From positions 1,511,501 through 1,575,500 of the forward strand of contig OY811983.1 in assembly GCA_963681505.1 (NCBI GenBank): 64,000 bases of DNA, read 5' to 3'. The stretch comes from Eunapius fragilis (taxonomy: Eukaryota; Porifera; Demospongiae; Spongillida; Spongillidae). This document shows positions 24,101 through 34,083 of the stretch, in pieces; the first letter of the stretch is position 1, and the number at the start of each line of letters is the position of its first letter. The notes beneath the pieces are model-generated. The model was not told the DNA's origin, searched no databases, and was given only the letters and a program-made list of their open reading frames with translations. Made by a program: the position numbers and the translations under genes.

Positions 24101-24889
24101 CTCAAACAAGACTACCTTCCTCCTAAGTCCAGACCTGAAGGTAGATGAGGAAGGGAAGGAGGGTCTACCATCCCAATTAATGCTACCCTCCCTCCCATTT
24201 CCTCAACCCCTTCCAAAAGTGTACCTGAAGTGTATGACCAAAGAGTCTTTGAGCACACTGCAGGAGTTTAGTGTGGTGATTGGTACCCTTGGTCAGTGCA
24301 ATAGGTGAGTACTCCCTTCTCTATGGAAGACCTTTGACCTTACTTTTTTGCATCTGCTGGTTTTGTGGGTGTGGCCACTAGTGTCCATTGTGTGGAGAAT
24401 GGTGCTGTCCCCACGGGATGCACCATGGTAACCGTGGGACACAGCTGTGAGGTGCACCTGCTGATCAAGGGTCTGGTCGATGCCCACAAGGAGATAGAGA
24501 GACTGAACGGACTGATAGGTGAGAAGCAGGGAAGCCAGAGAAGGTTGGTGGAGAACACACAGGCTGGGGACTACGAGAAGATCCCCGTTGAAGTGAGGGA
24601 TGCCAACAGGGAGAAGGTGAGTGGTACAAGGGACCTTATGTGAGGAGGTATGGTGTAATTGTGAAGAGGCTGTAGGAAGCCATGGTGTAATTGTGAGGAG
24701 GTATGGTGTGCTTGTGAAGAGGTTATGATGTGCTTGTGAGGAGGGTATGGTGAGGTTATGTGCTTGTGAGGAGGGTATGGTGTGTGTGATGACTTATTGC
24801 TTGGATTTTAGATTGAGCAGCTGGAGGTCGAAATCACAAACCTTCAGAGAGCTCTGGAAGGATTTAAACTGTTTGAACAACAACAATGA
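12407..24889 (+). CDS. VARS1: Valyl-tRNA synthetase, 27 exons
   Basis: Joins tRNA-Val to valine. Exons: 12512-12652, 12739-12820, 12886-12962, 13021-13044, 13241-13368, 18149-18313, 18397-18478, 18870-18989, 19077-19185, 19242-19330, 19597-19812, 20046-20149, 20252-20333, 20390-20557, 20675-20700, 20755-20834, 20892-20962, 21138-21368, 21577-21645, 22058-22136, 22477-22601, 23295-23450, 23591-23791, 24029-24140, 24220-24304, 24382-24616, 24812-24889. All phases agree; 1044 residues from ATG 12512. Class I signatures: HLGH at 135-138, KMSKS at 644-648. The editing domain lies between ([12 protein letters not shown] near its start). The last 80 residues form a charged helix. The Lys-rich start ([10 protein letters not shown]) follows no GST-like domain, unlike vertebrate VARS1. 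An in-frame ATG at 12407, preceded by TAA at 12398, would add 35 basic, acid-poor residues like a mitochondrial presequence; hence the wider span. Confidence 0.93.
13400..13700. repeat. Compound microsatellite in VARS intron 5
   Basis: In order: (TA)n, (TGAA)n from about 13416, (GTGA)n from about 13460 to 13598, (GA)n to about 13646, a run of about 16 G, then a short (GTGA)n again. Both strands stay open in several frames only because of the tetranucleotide unit; it is not coding. Confidence 0.95.
13917..17493 (+). repeat. 3.6 kb minisatellite, 19 bp unit, in VARS intron 5
   Basis: About 188 copies of a 19 bp unit, GACTACTGTAGGGATGGGT with variants GGGGGAC, GGATGAC and GAGTGAC. The order of variants shows a 304 bp (16-unit) higher-order repeat: the same variant series starts near 14576, 14880 and 15184. 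A larger offset of 1311 bp (69 units) links the rare TGTAAGG variants near 14304 and 15615. The array ends in decayed units around 17430-17493. Each unit places GGG runs on the transcribed-sense strand, so the intron RNA could form G-quadruplexes. Confidence 0.97.
17560..18148 (+). repeat. Pyrimidine-rich tandem repeats before VARS exon 6
   Basis: 17560-17780 repeats a 20 bp unit close to CCCCTACCCCTCCTCTAATG. 17905-18148 is almost pure C/T with a loose CCTCCCCTTCCTTTTCTTTC unit and runs straight into the CTCTTAG acceptor of exon 6. It therefore acts as a greatly extended polypyrimidine tract. Confidence 0.9.
19838..21137 (+). repeat. (GT)n and (CA)n microsatellites in VARS introns 11-17
   Basis: Pure (TG)n at about 19840-19920, shorter (TG)n at 20155-20181 and 20574-20632, and (CA)n at about 21095-21136, which runs into the CACAG acceptor of exon 18. 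Frames open across these tracts are shadows. Confidence 0.9.
21646..22010 (+). repeat. 29 bp G-rich minisatellite in VARS intron 19
   Basis: About 12 copies of a unit close to GGTGGGGAGAGGAGAGGAGGGGGAATGGA, some with an extra GAGAG. It fills most of the intron between exons 19 and 20. All purines are on the sense strand. Confidence 0.95.
22137..22303 (+). repeat. 21 bp G-rich minisatellite in VARS intron 20
   Basis: Eight copies of a unit close to GATGGGGTGGGGTGTGCATGT directly after exon 20; the array begins at the donor site itself. The downstream part of the intron is an ACACATTACACAT-like region before exon 21. Confidence 0.95.
22622..22972 (+). repeat. 22 bp G-rich minisatellite in VARS intron 21
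   Basis: About 16 copies of GGGGGTGGGAAGGGTACATGGA with GCACATGGA and CTACATGGA variants. It has no sequence relation to the arrays in introns 19 and 20. The intron ends in a run of about 27 C directly before the acceptor of exon 22. Confidence 0.95.
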
Positions 24890-25814
24890 ATTTATGAACG
24901 CATATTCTGATGGTCAAAGAACAATTATAAATCATATGAGCTCCATATTATAGAACCCTGTGTGTTCAGAGTGAGTCCATTACTGATTGGTTGGTTTAAT
25001 GATTGAATTGGACCATACAGTAAGTACCAGCCAAAGCCCATAATGTTGCTCAATGGTTACGACTTCACCATAAGCCGCTAAAGCACCTAAAATCACAAGG
25101 ATGTAGTATAGTACAAACAATTGAAAGAGCTTTACATCCATTGCAGTTCAGGGTACTGCTCAGTGATTTGTAGTTCATTGTACACAAGACATGATGTGCT
25201 GTAGGTCGCAGTGGGGCAATTGGATTACAGTTTCATAAATGTAAAAGTCATATAAACAAAGAGTATAAGATTAATGTACACGCACTGTAGAATCGTCACG
25301 GCGTTAGCACGCAGTGTGCAGCTTGTAGTTTTGTACTGGCTCTAGCGTGCAGACGTGCACTGCAAGATCAAGAAGAACAGGGTCGTCTAACTTCCAGCTT
25401 TTGAATGAATATTGATTGCTGAACGTACAAGCTATGTGACTATTCACCACTGGTCCTGTCTCAAAATAATTCAGGACCCTTATAGACTAATCATCATCAC
25501 CTGTTAACAAAGCCCAAATACTCTCTAAATCAACCCCCCCCCCCCCCCCCCCCCAACAGCGTTTTTGCTTTCAGTGATGTCTAGACTTTGCACCTCAACC
25601 CGGTACAAACCATTAAGTGGTGGTTGTGGCTGGATACCTCCAGATACCTCCAGAGGGCTCTAGTGACCTCTTTGTAGTCTATACATGTACATGATATTAT
25701 GTTGTAGATATAAAGCTACATGACATTGTATTAAATTAATAATAATAAAACTGCATGATTGGTTCTCATTTACAAAACCATTCATGGCTAAACTCTGAAT
25801 CATTATTGATAATG
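24890..25814. other. Intergenic: VARS 3' flank and TRIM-NHL copy 1 3' flank
   Basis: No gene seen. 25070-25230 (AAAATCACAAGGATG through GACATGATGTGCTG) is repeated downstream of TRIM-NHL copies 3 (about 41395-41515) and 4 (about 46730-46855). It marks the 3' boundary of a duplicated unit. A run of about 21 C lies at 25533-25554. Confidence 0.7.
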
Positions 25815-28010
25815 TCAGAGTGTATACTTCAGCACCTTATAACTGTCATAACTAGGAACATAAACACTACCACTATGGGGATCTAGAGCAGCTTTACGTG
25901 GGCCAGTCAGGTTCCCTACTGTGTGGACCTTCTCTCCTTGGGGATCAAAGATAGTGAGGCAATTTCCATCACGCTCACTGACATAGCTATAACCATTTTC
26001 ATCAACTGCTACTCCTGATGGACCCTTCACATCTCCATATGTTCTGACATGAGCTCCTTCAGGTGTGAAAACTTTGATGGTGTTTGAACCAGCAGCTGCA
26101 ATATGAATGTTTCCTTGAAGGTCAAAGGCCACACCCCATGGATCCTTGAAACTGCTGGTACTGGAACCATTACCATCAATAGTCAGCACATGGCAGCCAT
26201 CTGAAAACACTACGATCCTGTTGTTATCACGGTCAGAAACAAACACTCTGTGCTCTGAGTCAACAGCAACACCACGTGGATGCACTAACTGTCCCTGACC
26301 TGATCCTTTCTCACCAAATGTACGGAGGAACTTTCCTCCGGTTGTAAGCTTCTGTATGCGATGATTACCAAAGTCAGCTACATACATCACGTCTCCAAAG
26401 ATGGCTATGGCAGCAGGCACAATGAACTGACCCTCATCGCTCCCACAGCTACCAATAGTACTCTTCAGGTTACCACCTTGATCAAATACATATATGTGAT
26501 GATCACCACTCCCTACATAGATATCTCCATTCTCATGGATGGCAACACATAGTGGGTTACTCTTGATAGGGAATACCTGCTGTGCATTATGTAATGTGGA
26601 GTAATGGTTCCTCACCTCCAGGTCATAGGAACTCCTCTGTATGTGCTGACCATCTATTGTAACCAGGAGCTGGTGAGGACCAGCTGTTATGGGAGTGAGG
26701 GTGATGGTGTAGGTACCATCTCCATGGTCCTCCACATCTCCTGAAACAACTGGTCTATCATGTGACTTGGACCTCAGCTCAGCCTTCACATGCTGACCAC
26801 CACATGAACATCTCTTGCCCTTTGATGTCTTGGCCTCCACTTTAACATGGTACTTTATGTTTACCATGGGTACAGCCTTAGAAGTAAATCCACAAGACGC
26901 TGGATGAAGGTTCACAACTTCACCAAATTCCGACAGCAATTTAGTAATACTGTCTGTCTGTACAGCAGCTGATAAGGAACCATGCTGATTAGGAGTGAGT
27001 GATACCTTCTCAGCCTTACTGAGGGTGGACTTCAGTTCAGTAGGTAATAGACCTCTGAGAGCTACCACCTCATGGTCAGTGTGGGTCTGGAGGATGTGGG
27101 AGGTCACCTCAGTGTAGCGACCAATGTCCTGTTGTATATTTTCAAACTGTTCCATCTGAAGGGTCAGAGAAGTGGTTTTGGAGAGTGCAATGGTTTCTAA
27201 CTCCAACAGCAGCACTTTCTTCCTTTCCTCCAACGTCTCAACCAGTTGCTTGAAGGCCTGTAAGATGGTCAGTTCAGCTTTCTGTTTGGAGGTCTCCACT
27301 TGCTGTATCATCTTCTTGTTGGCCTCAATGGCACCACCAAATGTTGACACAACCTCCCCTGCACGTACAAGTGTCCCTCTCATTTCCTCTCGATGAGCCT
27401 CTGCTACAGTAGGCAGCTCAGCAGTGTTGTGGTCTTTGTGAACTAGCAGAGCACAGAGCTGGCAGATGGGACTGCTACAAGTGCTACAGTAGAAATCTAA
27501 CTCCAGGTTCGTGTGCTTTGGATGAGAGCAGTGATGATGCTCCTTTGGTTTCATAAGTGTTGGTAACAGCATGGCTGACTCCTTGTCCAGACCTACCACA
27601 CTGTGGTGGACCAGCTGTGGAGCACGACTGTGACATTCTTGGCCACCTTTGCACATGAAGGTGTGGCACGAGCAACAGAATGCAACTGCAGGATCTGTGC
27701 ATCCTTTAACACAAAAGGTACAACCCACCATCTTGGTGCTACTGGAAAACATGGACATGTACTCAGCAACCTTCACCTCAAACCCAAGATGGAGGTTTTG
27801 AGGGAGAACACTAGCTCCTCCCACAGGAATGGGAACATCTCTTCTGCAGGTGGGACACTGAAAGCTTTGCTGAGGTCCAACCTTCTCCATTTCCTTGTGA
27901 AGGCATTGGCAGCAGAAGGTGTGCAGACATGGCAGTACTCTTGGGTCAGTGAAGGGATTAGAGCACGCCAGGCAGGTCACCTGATGTGGAAGGGAAGCCT
28001 TTGCACTCAT
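25815..28010 (-). CDS. TRIM-NHL protein, copy 1 (intact)
   Basis: A single-exon frame of 731 residues from MSAKASLPHQ. RING finger with C13-C16-C28-H30-C33-C36-C52-C55, B-box 1 (about 97-136), B-box 2 (about 157-195), coiled coil (205-310), a filamin-type domain (380-466, with DHGDGTYTITLTP) and about six NHL repeats (480-731, e.g. VADFGNHRIQKLTTGG). This is the TRIM2/3/71 layout. Known: RING E3 ubiquitin ligases whose NHL propeller binds RNA or protein. The frame runs 31 codons further upstream, but all copies share TCTGTAG one base before the MSAKAS ATG, which looks like a 3' splice site of a 5' leader intron. Copy 2 is the same length; copies 3 and 4 are broken. Confidence 0.92.
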   Translation of the reverse strand: MSAKASLPHQVTCLACSNPFTDPRVLPCLHTFCCQCLHKEMEKVGPQQSFQCPTCRRDVPIPVGGASVLPQNLHLGFEVKVAEYMSMFSSSTKMVGCTFCVKGCTDPAVAFCCSCHTFMCKGGQECHSRAPQLVHHSVVGLDKESAMLLPTLMKPKEHHHCSHPKHTNLELDFYCSTCSSPICQLCALLVHKDHNTAELPTVAEAHREEMRGTLVRAGEVVSTFGGAIEANKKMIQQVETSKQKAELTILQAFKQLVETLEERKKVLLLELETIALSKTTSLTLQMEQFENIQQDIGRYTEVTSHILQTHTDHEVVALRGLLPTELKSTLSKAEKVSLTPNQHGSLSAAVQTDSITKLLSEFGEVVNLHPASCGFTSKAVPMVNIKYHVKVEAKTSKGKRCSCGGQHVKAELRSKSHDRPVVSGDVEDHGDGTYTITLTPITAGPHQLLVTIDGQHIQRSSYDLEVRNHYSTLHNAQQVFPIKSNPLCVAIHENGDIYVGSGDHHIYVFDQGGNLKSTIGSCGSDEGQFIVPAAIAIFGDVMYVADFGNHRIQKLTTGGKFLRTFGEKGSGQGQLVHPRGVAVDSEHRVFVSDRDNNRIVVFSDGCHVLTIDGNGSSTSSFKDPWGVAFDLQGNIHIAAAGSNTIKVFTPEGAHVRTYGDVKGPSGVAVDENGYSYVSERDGNCLTIFDPQGEKVHTVGNLTGPRKAALDPHSGSVYVPSYDSYKVLKYTL

Positions 28011-28811
28011 TCTACAGATAAAATGATACAGTAATTGCACAAAGTTGCGATTGACTGAAAGATACAGGGTAACTTTATTGTTACATAATATACACTTTAG
28101 CAATATATAAACATTATAATTGATCTATATACAGCAAGGGTCCCCTTTTGTGTACCCATCACGAGACCACTGAACAATCCATACCAAACATGAATTTTGT
28201 ATCAATCTATATCAAATGTAGTATACGTCTAGGCTTAGCTGTTAAAACGATAGTACCATTTTTGAAAGGTCACAATTTATAGGCCTAGAGCAGAGATAAT
28301 ACTGATACCGGTATAAGAGGTTGCAGTGTCATTGAACCCGGGAAGAGCGGCGGCCATGTTTTCTGGTGTCCCCAGTTCTGTTACAGGTTGTAAAGTGGAG
28401 ACACCAAAAAACATGGCCGCCGCTCTTCCCGGGATGACACTGCAACCTCTCTATTTAATCCTAGCGATTGTCATTAGTAAAGGTGCTTAACCCTGGCAAT
28501 GCTCACAACTCGTTTAGCGGCTTCGTGATGTCGCTCAACACGATCCAAAAAATTTCGCTTCGTCAAAGAACATAGCGTTGGTACAAAACATCCTATAGGC
28601 TAATTATAATCACGCGACATAACAGCATTGCTGACAAGGACTTTTTTAATTAACGCGGTACGTAATTGCCGGAAGACACAAACTTTATTGGTTAATGCAA
28701 AGGGTGAGGCTTTCTACCTTGGACCCGACCTTACCACTGTCTTGTATGTAATATTTATTTTATAGAGTACATATATATTAAACATTAAATCAAACACCTT
28801 AAAGTTACAGA
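28011..28811 (-). other. 5' flank of TRIM-NHL copy 1, shared with copies 2 and 3
   Basis: No gene seen. Nearly all of it is repeated upstream of copy 3 (44129-45020), and 28480-28560 also upstream of copy 2 (about 34370-34510), in the matching orientation. It contains a hairpin MITE at 28316-28450. Homology with the copy 3 flank stops at 28811, just after CACCTTAAAGTTA, where the piggyBac-like sequence starts. Confidence 0.75.
28316..28450. mobile_element. Hairpin MITE in the copy 1 flank
   Basis: AGAGGTTGCAGTGTCAT at the left and its reverse complement at the right close a 135 bp element. The arms (about 55 bp) continue through CGGGAAGAGCGGCGGCCATG with a short mismatch. The same element sits at the same place in the copy 3 flank, so it was there before the duplication. 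Confidence 0.8.
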
Positions 28812-30590
28812 TGCCAACCCTTTGGAGCCGCACGGGCAGAAGTGGGAGGTGCTCGATGGTGCAATTCCAGTTTGTCAGCGAGCTGCAGCAGGACTGGGCA
28901 TGAATGATTTGCGCATCAAATGGTCCAATCAACCACATTCAGTTGAAGACTGCTTCAACATCATGTTTCCCCATGACTACTTTAACCATGTGATAAATCT
29001 GACAAATGCAAACCTCCCAGTCAGTATCAGGAATTTCACAAAACATGAATTCATGCAATGTATTGGAGTGCTATTAACTACTGCCTTAGTCAACCCAGGT
29101 AACATTAAAAATCTCTGGAACACACAAGAAAGTAGGCTAGTTTCACCATTCCGTATGAAAGAGCGATTTGGGTTGGGACGTGATCGCTTTCTGGACTGGA
29201 AAGCACACCTTCAACTGGTTGTGCCAATAAGTAGAGAGGATGTTCAAAAGGATCCATGGTATCTTGTCAAGGCAGTGGTGGATGCATTCAATGAGTGCAG
29301 GGAAATCAATTTAGTCCCTGGAAGTGAAAATGTCATTGATGAAAGTATGGGGAAGTTGATCCCTTTTTTTGATAATATTCCCGAAGGCATACCAAAACTT
29401 ACCAAAATCATAAGGAAGCCAGAAGGTGTTGGAGTGGAATACAAGGTCCTCGCTGATGCATTCACTGGAATTACGTTGCATATTGAGATTCAGGAATCAA
29501 AGGAGGACATGGCTAACAAGGATTTCACTGATCTCTTTTCCAAGCATACTGCACTTGTTCTGAGGCTCACAAAGATGCTGCATGGTAAGGGCCATATTGT
29601 GTATGGGGATTCAGCATTTAAATCTGTTGAAACAGCCTGTGCTATGTTGGAACATGGCACATACTACACAGGCTTGCTAAAAACTGCACATCGAGGCTTT
29701 CCCAAACGTTATCTGAATACTCTGGCATGGACTGGTGAAGAACATTGTGGTGCAACCAAGTCTGTTGAAACAACAACTTCAATTGGAGGAAGGGAATACA
29801 AAATATATGGGCATGCCTGGAATGAACCAGGAACTGCAGATGTACCTAAGAAGTGTCTCCTAAGTACTTGGAATCATACACTCCCAGTTGATGACCACCA
29901 GAAGAAGCGCTGGAGACTCAATCCTGATACTGGCTTGAGTGAAAACATTACTCGGTCAGTTCCACGGACTCAGATGATAAAATCATACTTTGAAGCTGCA
30001 TGTGCTATTGATATCCATAACCATCTGAGACAAGATGGCCTTGCTCTGGAAAGAACAGTTGGAACACATGAGTGGTGGTTCAGATGTCTGTGTACCATAA
30101 TAGGATTTATTGAAGTAGATGCATTTAAAGCGTACTGTTACTTCAATAGACATGCAACTCCACCAAAGCATCAAGATTTCATTGAGAATTTGGCTATCAT
30201 TCTATTATCTAATAGATATGATGGAGCCCCTGTGGAGGAGACCGAACATGTTCGTGTATTATGAAAGAGACCATTGGCAGCCAGGGATGACAGCTTTGTG
30301 GAAGAGGAAGACTCCACTGTCCATCATCTTGTCCCTATACCAGAGTATCTGCGTAGGTAAAACATAAAAAAGCAAAAACAGAGAATCATAAGAAGCATGG
30401 CTCCTCACTTAGGTGTCACGTGTGCCCAAAGCCTGCTCCACCTGCCTATTACTGCTGTTCAACTTGCAGCAATGCCAATGGTTGCAAACCATTTGCAGTG
30501 TGTGGTGCTAAGTCTGGGCGGAACTGTGCAAATGTGCATGCTGTCATTGTGCACAATATTTGAGGAGTGCACTCAGTGCAGCAATTGTTC
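28812..30590 (+). pseudogene. PiggyBac-like transposase, broken at its C-terminus
   Basis: A frame open from about 28810 to 30264 (about 480 residues) has the PGBD/DDE_Tnp_1_7 pattern: VIDESMGKL for the first acid, VYGDSAFKS for the second, AIDIHNHLRQ plus TVGTHEWWFRCL for the third. Known: cut-and-paste transposases acting at TTAA sites. The frame stops at TGA 30262-30264; reading continues in the same frame through VHHLVPIPEYLRR to a TAA. The typical Cys-rich end (CHVCPKPAPPAYYCCSTC) is then in another frame, about 30400-30540. So there is a nonsense change plus a frameshift, or an unrecognised intron. No ATG was found for the N-terminus; an AG acceptor lies at 28811. Terminal repeats were not found. 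Confidence 0.75.
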
Positions 30591-31216
30591 TACAGGCCAT
30601 ATGACATACACGTATTCTCCCAACCCCTCACTTGATTTGATGAACTTGATTTGTGTTACTTAACTAGTATTCATAACCACATCATCTTTGTAAACCAGTA
30701 AGAATGATCTATCAATGGTTAAATGGAACATTTTCATATGATTTACTATTTGCAATGCACAGTTATAAGCATTTGAAGATGGTATGTGTTGAAAACGATG
30801 AGAAAAGTTGATAAATTAAGGATTATCTCAATTATAGCAAAGGCATGTTTGCATTATTCATTATTTCAGTCATATATTCAATGAAATTGTCACACATGTA
30901 ACTTGAGATACCTGTGAAATCTCATTGCAAAACGTTAAATTATGAGTTAACTCTTATTGCCCAACGTAAGGTATACCTTACGTTTTTTTAGGCAATTATA
31001 GGTTAATGTTTTGTTCCAGTCTTCAAACTATTTCCTTCAAGAGAACATTAAAGCTCGTGTTTTTCCACGTTCCCAGGCCAATTCTTCTCCGCCGTCATCG
31101 TCGTCGTCGTCGTCGTCTTTGTCCAATAATCGAATGTCCAGTTCACGCATGCGCATACACATATAAATAACAACAAACAGTATTATCCCACAACTCCCCC
31201 CCCCCCCCCCCCCCAG
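30591..31216. other. Relic sequence with palindrome and partial hairpin element
   Basis: No gene. 30963-30984 is a perfect 22 bp palindrome (AACGTAAGG TATA CCTTACGTT). 31008-31115 repeats 45318-45420, including CTTCAAACTATTTCCTTC and a (GTC)n stretch. A run of about 18 C lies at 31197-31215. Confidence 0.6.
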
Positions 31217-31519
31217 TCATTTGTCCTCTCGATATCGCGCCGGACAGGTAGTTTTGGTTCCTGTTTTTGATCTGGTCATTATAGGGTCCCGGACCAGAGT
31301 TGGAGCAGGTAGATCTGGGATGACATTTTGTTCAGTAGCTTGAGATGGCTGGTGTTTGGCATCTTGGCTCTCTACTCTTTCCGGTACTGGTATCAGGTGT
31401 CGGCTATTTCTTCTAACTTGCCCAGATGGAGTACTGACGATGTAGGACCTGGGAGTATCCGCTGGCCTCATCACCTGACCTGGAACTGGATCACTATCAC
31501 TGCCTCCTGTCACCGACAC
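31217..31519 (-). mobile_element. C-terminal fragment of a Ty3/gypsy-type Pol
   Basis: A 100-codon minus-strand frame contains ADTPRSYIVSTPSGQVRRNS and RHLIPVPE, resembling the final residues of Ty3/gypsy Pol proteins, followed by a Ser/Thr/Arg-rich end. The rest of Pol should lie at higher coordinates, but there the large inverted repeat begins at 31527, so the element is truncated. No LTR or gag is seen. Confidence 0.6.
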
Positions 31520-31526
31520 CTCAGAA

Positions 31527-33285
31527 CTAAAGTGGACACCGTGATAGTTGAGTATAAAATTTTTTTCCTACTCGTCAATGTTTGAAATCAGTTTTATCAA
31601 TAACGACATGAGCTATAAAAATTCTAATAATGCAGTTTCGTTGGCAAACTAGTTTTCCACAAGAGTTTGAAATTGGAGCTTATCACGTGACACCTTACTT
31701 TCTATTTTGGGGAATTTGTGTTCCTCGTCCTGAAAAAACATTTTTAGCTGATTTCTCCCCTATTCGGAAACAGATCAGGCTAAACATTGCCATATAACTA
31801 CCCCATATATAACTGCACTACTTGGTCGGGCCGAAAGTTGAATGCGCTAAACGGTTCGAGGACCACGGCTGCAAATGTGTTGTTTTAGAGGGAAACGCAT
31901 CTAGCTGATTGTCGCGTACTGCTTTTATTTTTGGCTACCGTACCTAAACAATGCATAGAAGACAGGTATCTGTATCTGAAACGCTAGTTTACCGAGAAGT
32001 TTCGTTTACTCTGCCGCTAAAATGTTTGTCTCGAACGTTGGCTCTGAAAAGTTAGCCATTTTCGGATGAATAACATTATAATTATTGACAGTATTGTGGT
32101 TATCGTGGTTATGATTGAGATCGTGGTTATGATTGAGATCGAGCAAGTTGAAAACGGTTCTTTTCAGAACCAAACGGAGAGTCCATTAGCACGCAGGCTG
32201 CCACGAAGAGCTGGCAGACCGGGACCACAGTTTGAAGTGTATACACATTTATAAATGTACATGTATGCATGTATTCATATTGTAACTCCAACTACTCACC
32301 AGGCAGTAACCCATCTTTTCACGGTGATTGCATTAATATCAGAAGCATCTTTTCGACCTTTCTCTTTGCATTTCTTGGAGAAATCCCCTCGCTCAGCTCG
32401 ATGTAGCTAGTACATTCTCAAATCGAGTGTCCTAGCATCAACGTCTGCATGTACTCGGCTAACGCAAGTTCTTTGGTTGCACTTTCTGATAGCAGTCCTT
32501 CGAGCTCTGCTTGCCAGCTCGAGCTTTCTGGCACGAAACAACGATTGCCGCTGCAAACCTGCCGCTTTAGTGTTTCCTCTTGGAGTGCTCCTTGGCTTCA
32601 AACCTTCCCAAAGTGGTGGTCCCTGTTCTCCAGCTCTTCGTGAATCGTGGCAGCCTGCGTGCTAATGGACTCTCCGTTTGGTTCTGAAAAGAACCGTTGG
32701 TCTCAATCATAACCACGATAACCACAATACTGTCAATAATTATAATGTTATTCATCCGAAAATGGCTAACTTTTCAGAGCCAACGTTCGAGGCCAACATT
32801 TTAGCGGCAGAGTAAACGAAACTTCTCGGTAAACTAGCGTTTCAGATACAGATAATTGTCTTCTATGCACTGTTTAGGTACGGCAGCCAAAAATGAACGC
32901 AATACGCGACAATCAGCTAGATGCGTTTCCCTCTAAAACAATACATTTGCAGCCGCGGTCGTCGAACCCTTTAGCGCATTCAACTTTCGGCCCGACCAAG
33001 TAGTGCGGTTATATATGGGGTAGGTATATGGCAATGTTTAGCCTGATCTGTTTCCGAATAAGGGAGAAATCAGCTAAAAATGTTTTTTCAGGACGAGGAA
33101 CACAAATTCCCCAAAATAGAAAGTAAGGTGTCACGTGATAAGCTCCAATTTCAAACTCTTTTGGAAAACTAGTTTGCCAACGAAACTCCATTATTAGAAT
33201 TTTTATAGCTCAAGTCGTTATTGATAAAACTGATTGACGAGTAGGAAAAAAATTTTATACTCAACTATCACGGTTTCCACTTTAG
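31527..33285. repeat. 1.76 kb foldback: inverted arms of about 680 bp
   Basis: The left arm runs from 31527 (CTAAAGTGGA) to about 32235; the right arm from about 32590 to 33285 (TCCACTTTAG) is its reverse complement with scattered mismatches and small indels. The spacer of about 350 bp is present once. On the minus strand the spacer holds CTGCCTG followed by GTGAGTAG, a possible 5' splice site. Both arms keep the same open stretch beginning MNNIIIIDSIVVIVVMIE, which diverges afterwards. No transposase was recognised. It could be a foldback transposon or an inverted duplication of a promoter-first-exon unit. Confidence 0.8.
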
Positions 33286-33773
33286 TGCCCAGACCGTCCA
33301 CATTTGATTACAAGATGTATACTGCTAGTACTTCGTATAAAGAGCGAAGTAGGACCTATCCGAGTCGTGTCAGTGCAGTAAGCTTAACTATACGTGATTT
33401 GCTTACACAACCACCGATATATGTCACGTAGCCTCGAGACGTTTTGACCACAGAAGCGAGAATGCCAACGAATTCTGAAGCCATTGGTGTGATTTTCATT
33501 TCTTAAAAGTGTTCCTATCCCGAGTTATGCGTGGTCAAGAACAAGAATACGTGGGACTGGGTACGAGTTTCGAAAATTGTTTTGTTCTCTACAACCACGT
33601 GGTTTTGTGACATCAAAAAAACACGAAACTGCTTGTTGTTGCCTTCTTGTACGACGACGATAACAAGGTAAGCCATCCGCTCGTCGGGAGTTTTGTTAGA
33701 AGCGGGTCGCGTTTTTTAATGACATTCATAATCGGGGTCAAATCCTATATGAGAGTTACTAACGTAACTCTCG
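33286..33773 (+). mobile_element. Element with 9-4-9 terminal hairpin (copy 2) and flank
   Basis: From about 33474 (GAAGCCATTGGTG) to 33772 the order of blocks matches 5092-5422: GAGTTATGC, GGGACTGGGTACG, TTTTTTAATGACATTCAT, CCTATAT, then a hairpin at 33751-33772 (stem GAGAGTTAC, loop TAAC, stem GTAACTCTC). The stem sequence differs from copy 1 but pairs perfectly. The first 190 bases show nothing recognisable. Confidence 0.6.
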
Positions 33774-34083
33774 ATGCCTATACCAAACTCTCTATAGTCT
33801 ATGCCTATACCAACCTCTCTATAGTCTATGCCTATACCAACCTCTCTATAGTCTATGCCTATACCAACCTCTCTATAGTCTATGCCTATACCAACCTCTC
33901 TATAGTCTATGCCTATACCAACCTCTCTATAGTCTATGCCTATACCAACCTCTCTATAGTCTATGCCTATACCAACCTCTCTATAGTCTATGCCTATACC
34001 AACCTCTCTATAGTCTATGCCTATACCAACCTCTCTATAGTCTATGCCTATACCAACCTCTCTATAGTCTATGCCTATACCAA
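33774..34083 (+). repeat. 27 bp minisatellite, about 11 copies
   Basis: Near-perfect copies of CCTATACCAACCTCTCTATAGTCTATG. The unit is a multiple of three, so both strands stay open across it; this explains frames such as repeated IVYAYTNLS. It starts directly after the terminal hairpin of the preceding element. Confidence 0.95.

Noticed and set aside
27603..28034. 143-codon plus-strand frame, repeated opposite the other TRIM-NHL copies
   Set aside because: Antisense shadow of the RING/B-box region; it recurs only because the genes are duplicates.
31854..31870. A GGTTCGAGGACC word resembling a tRNA T-loop
   Set aside because: No acceptor stem, anticodon arm or D-arm could be paired around it.
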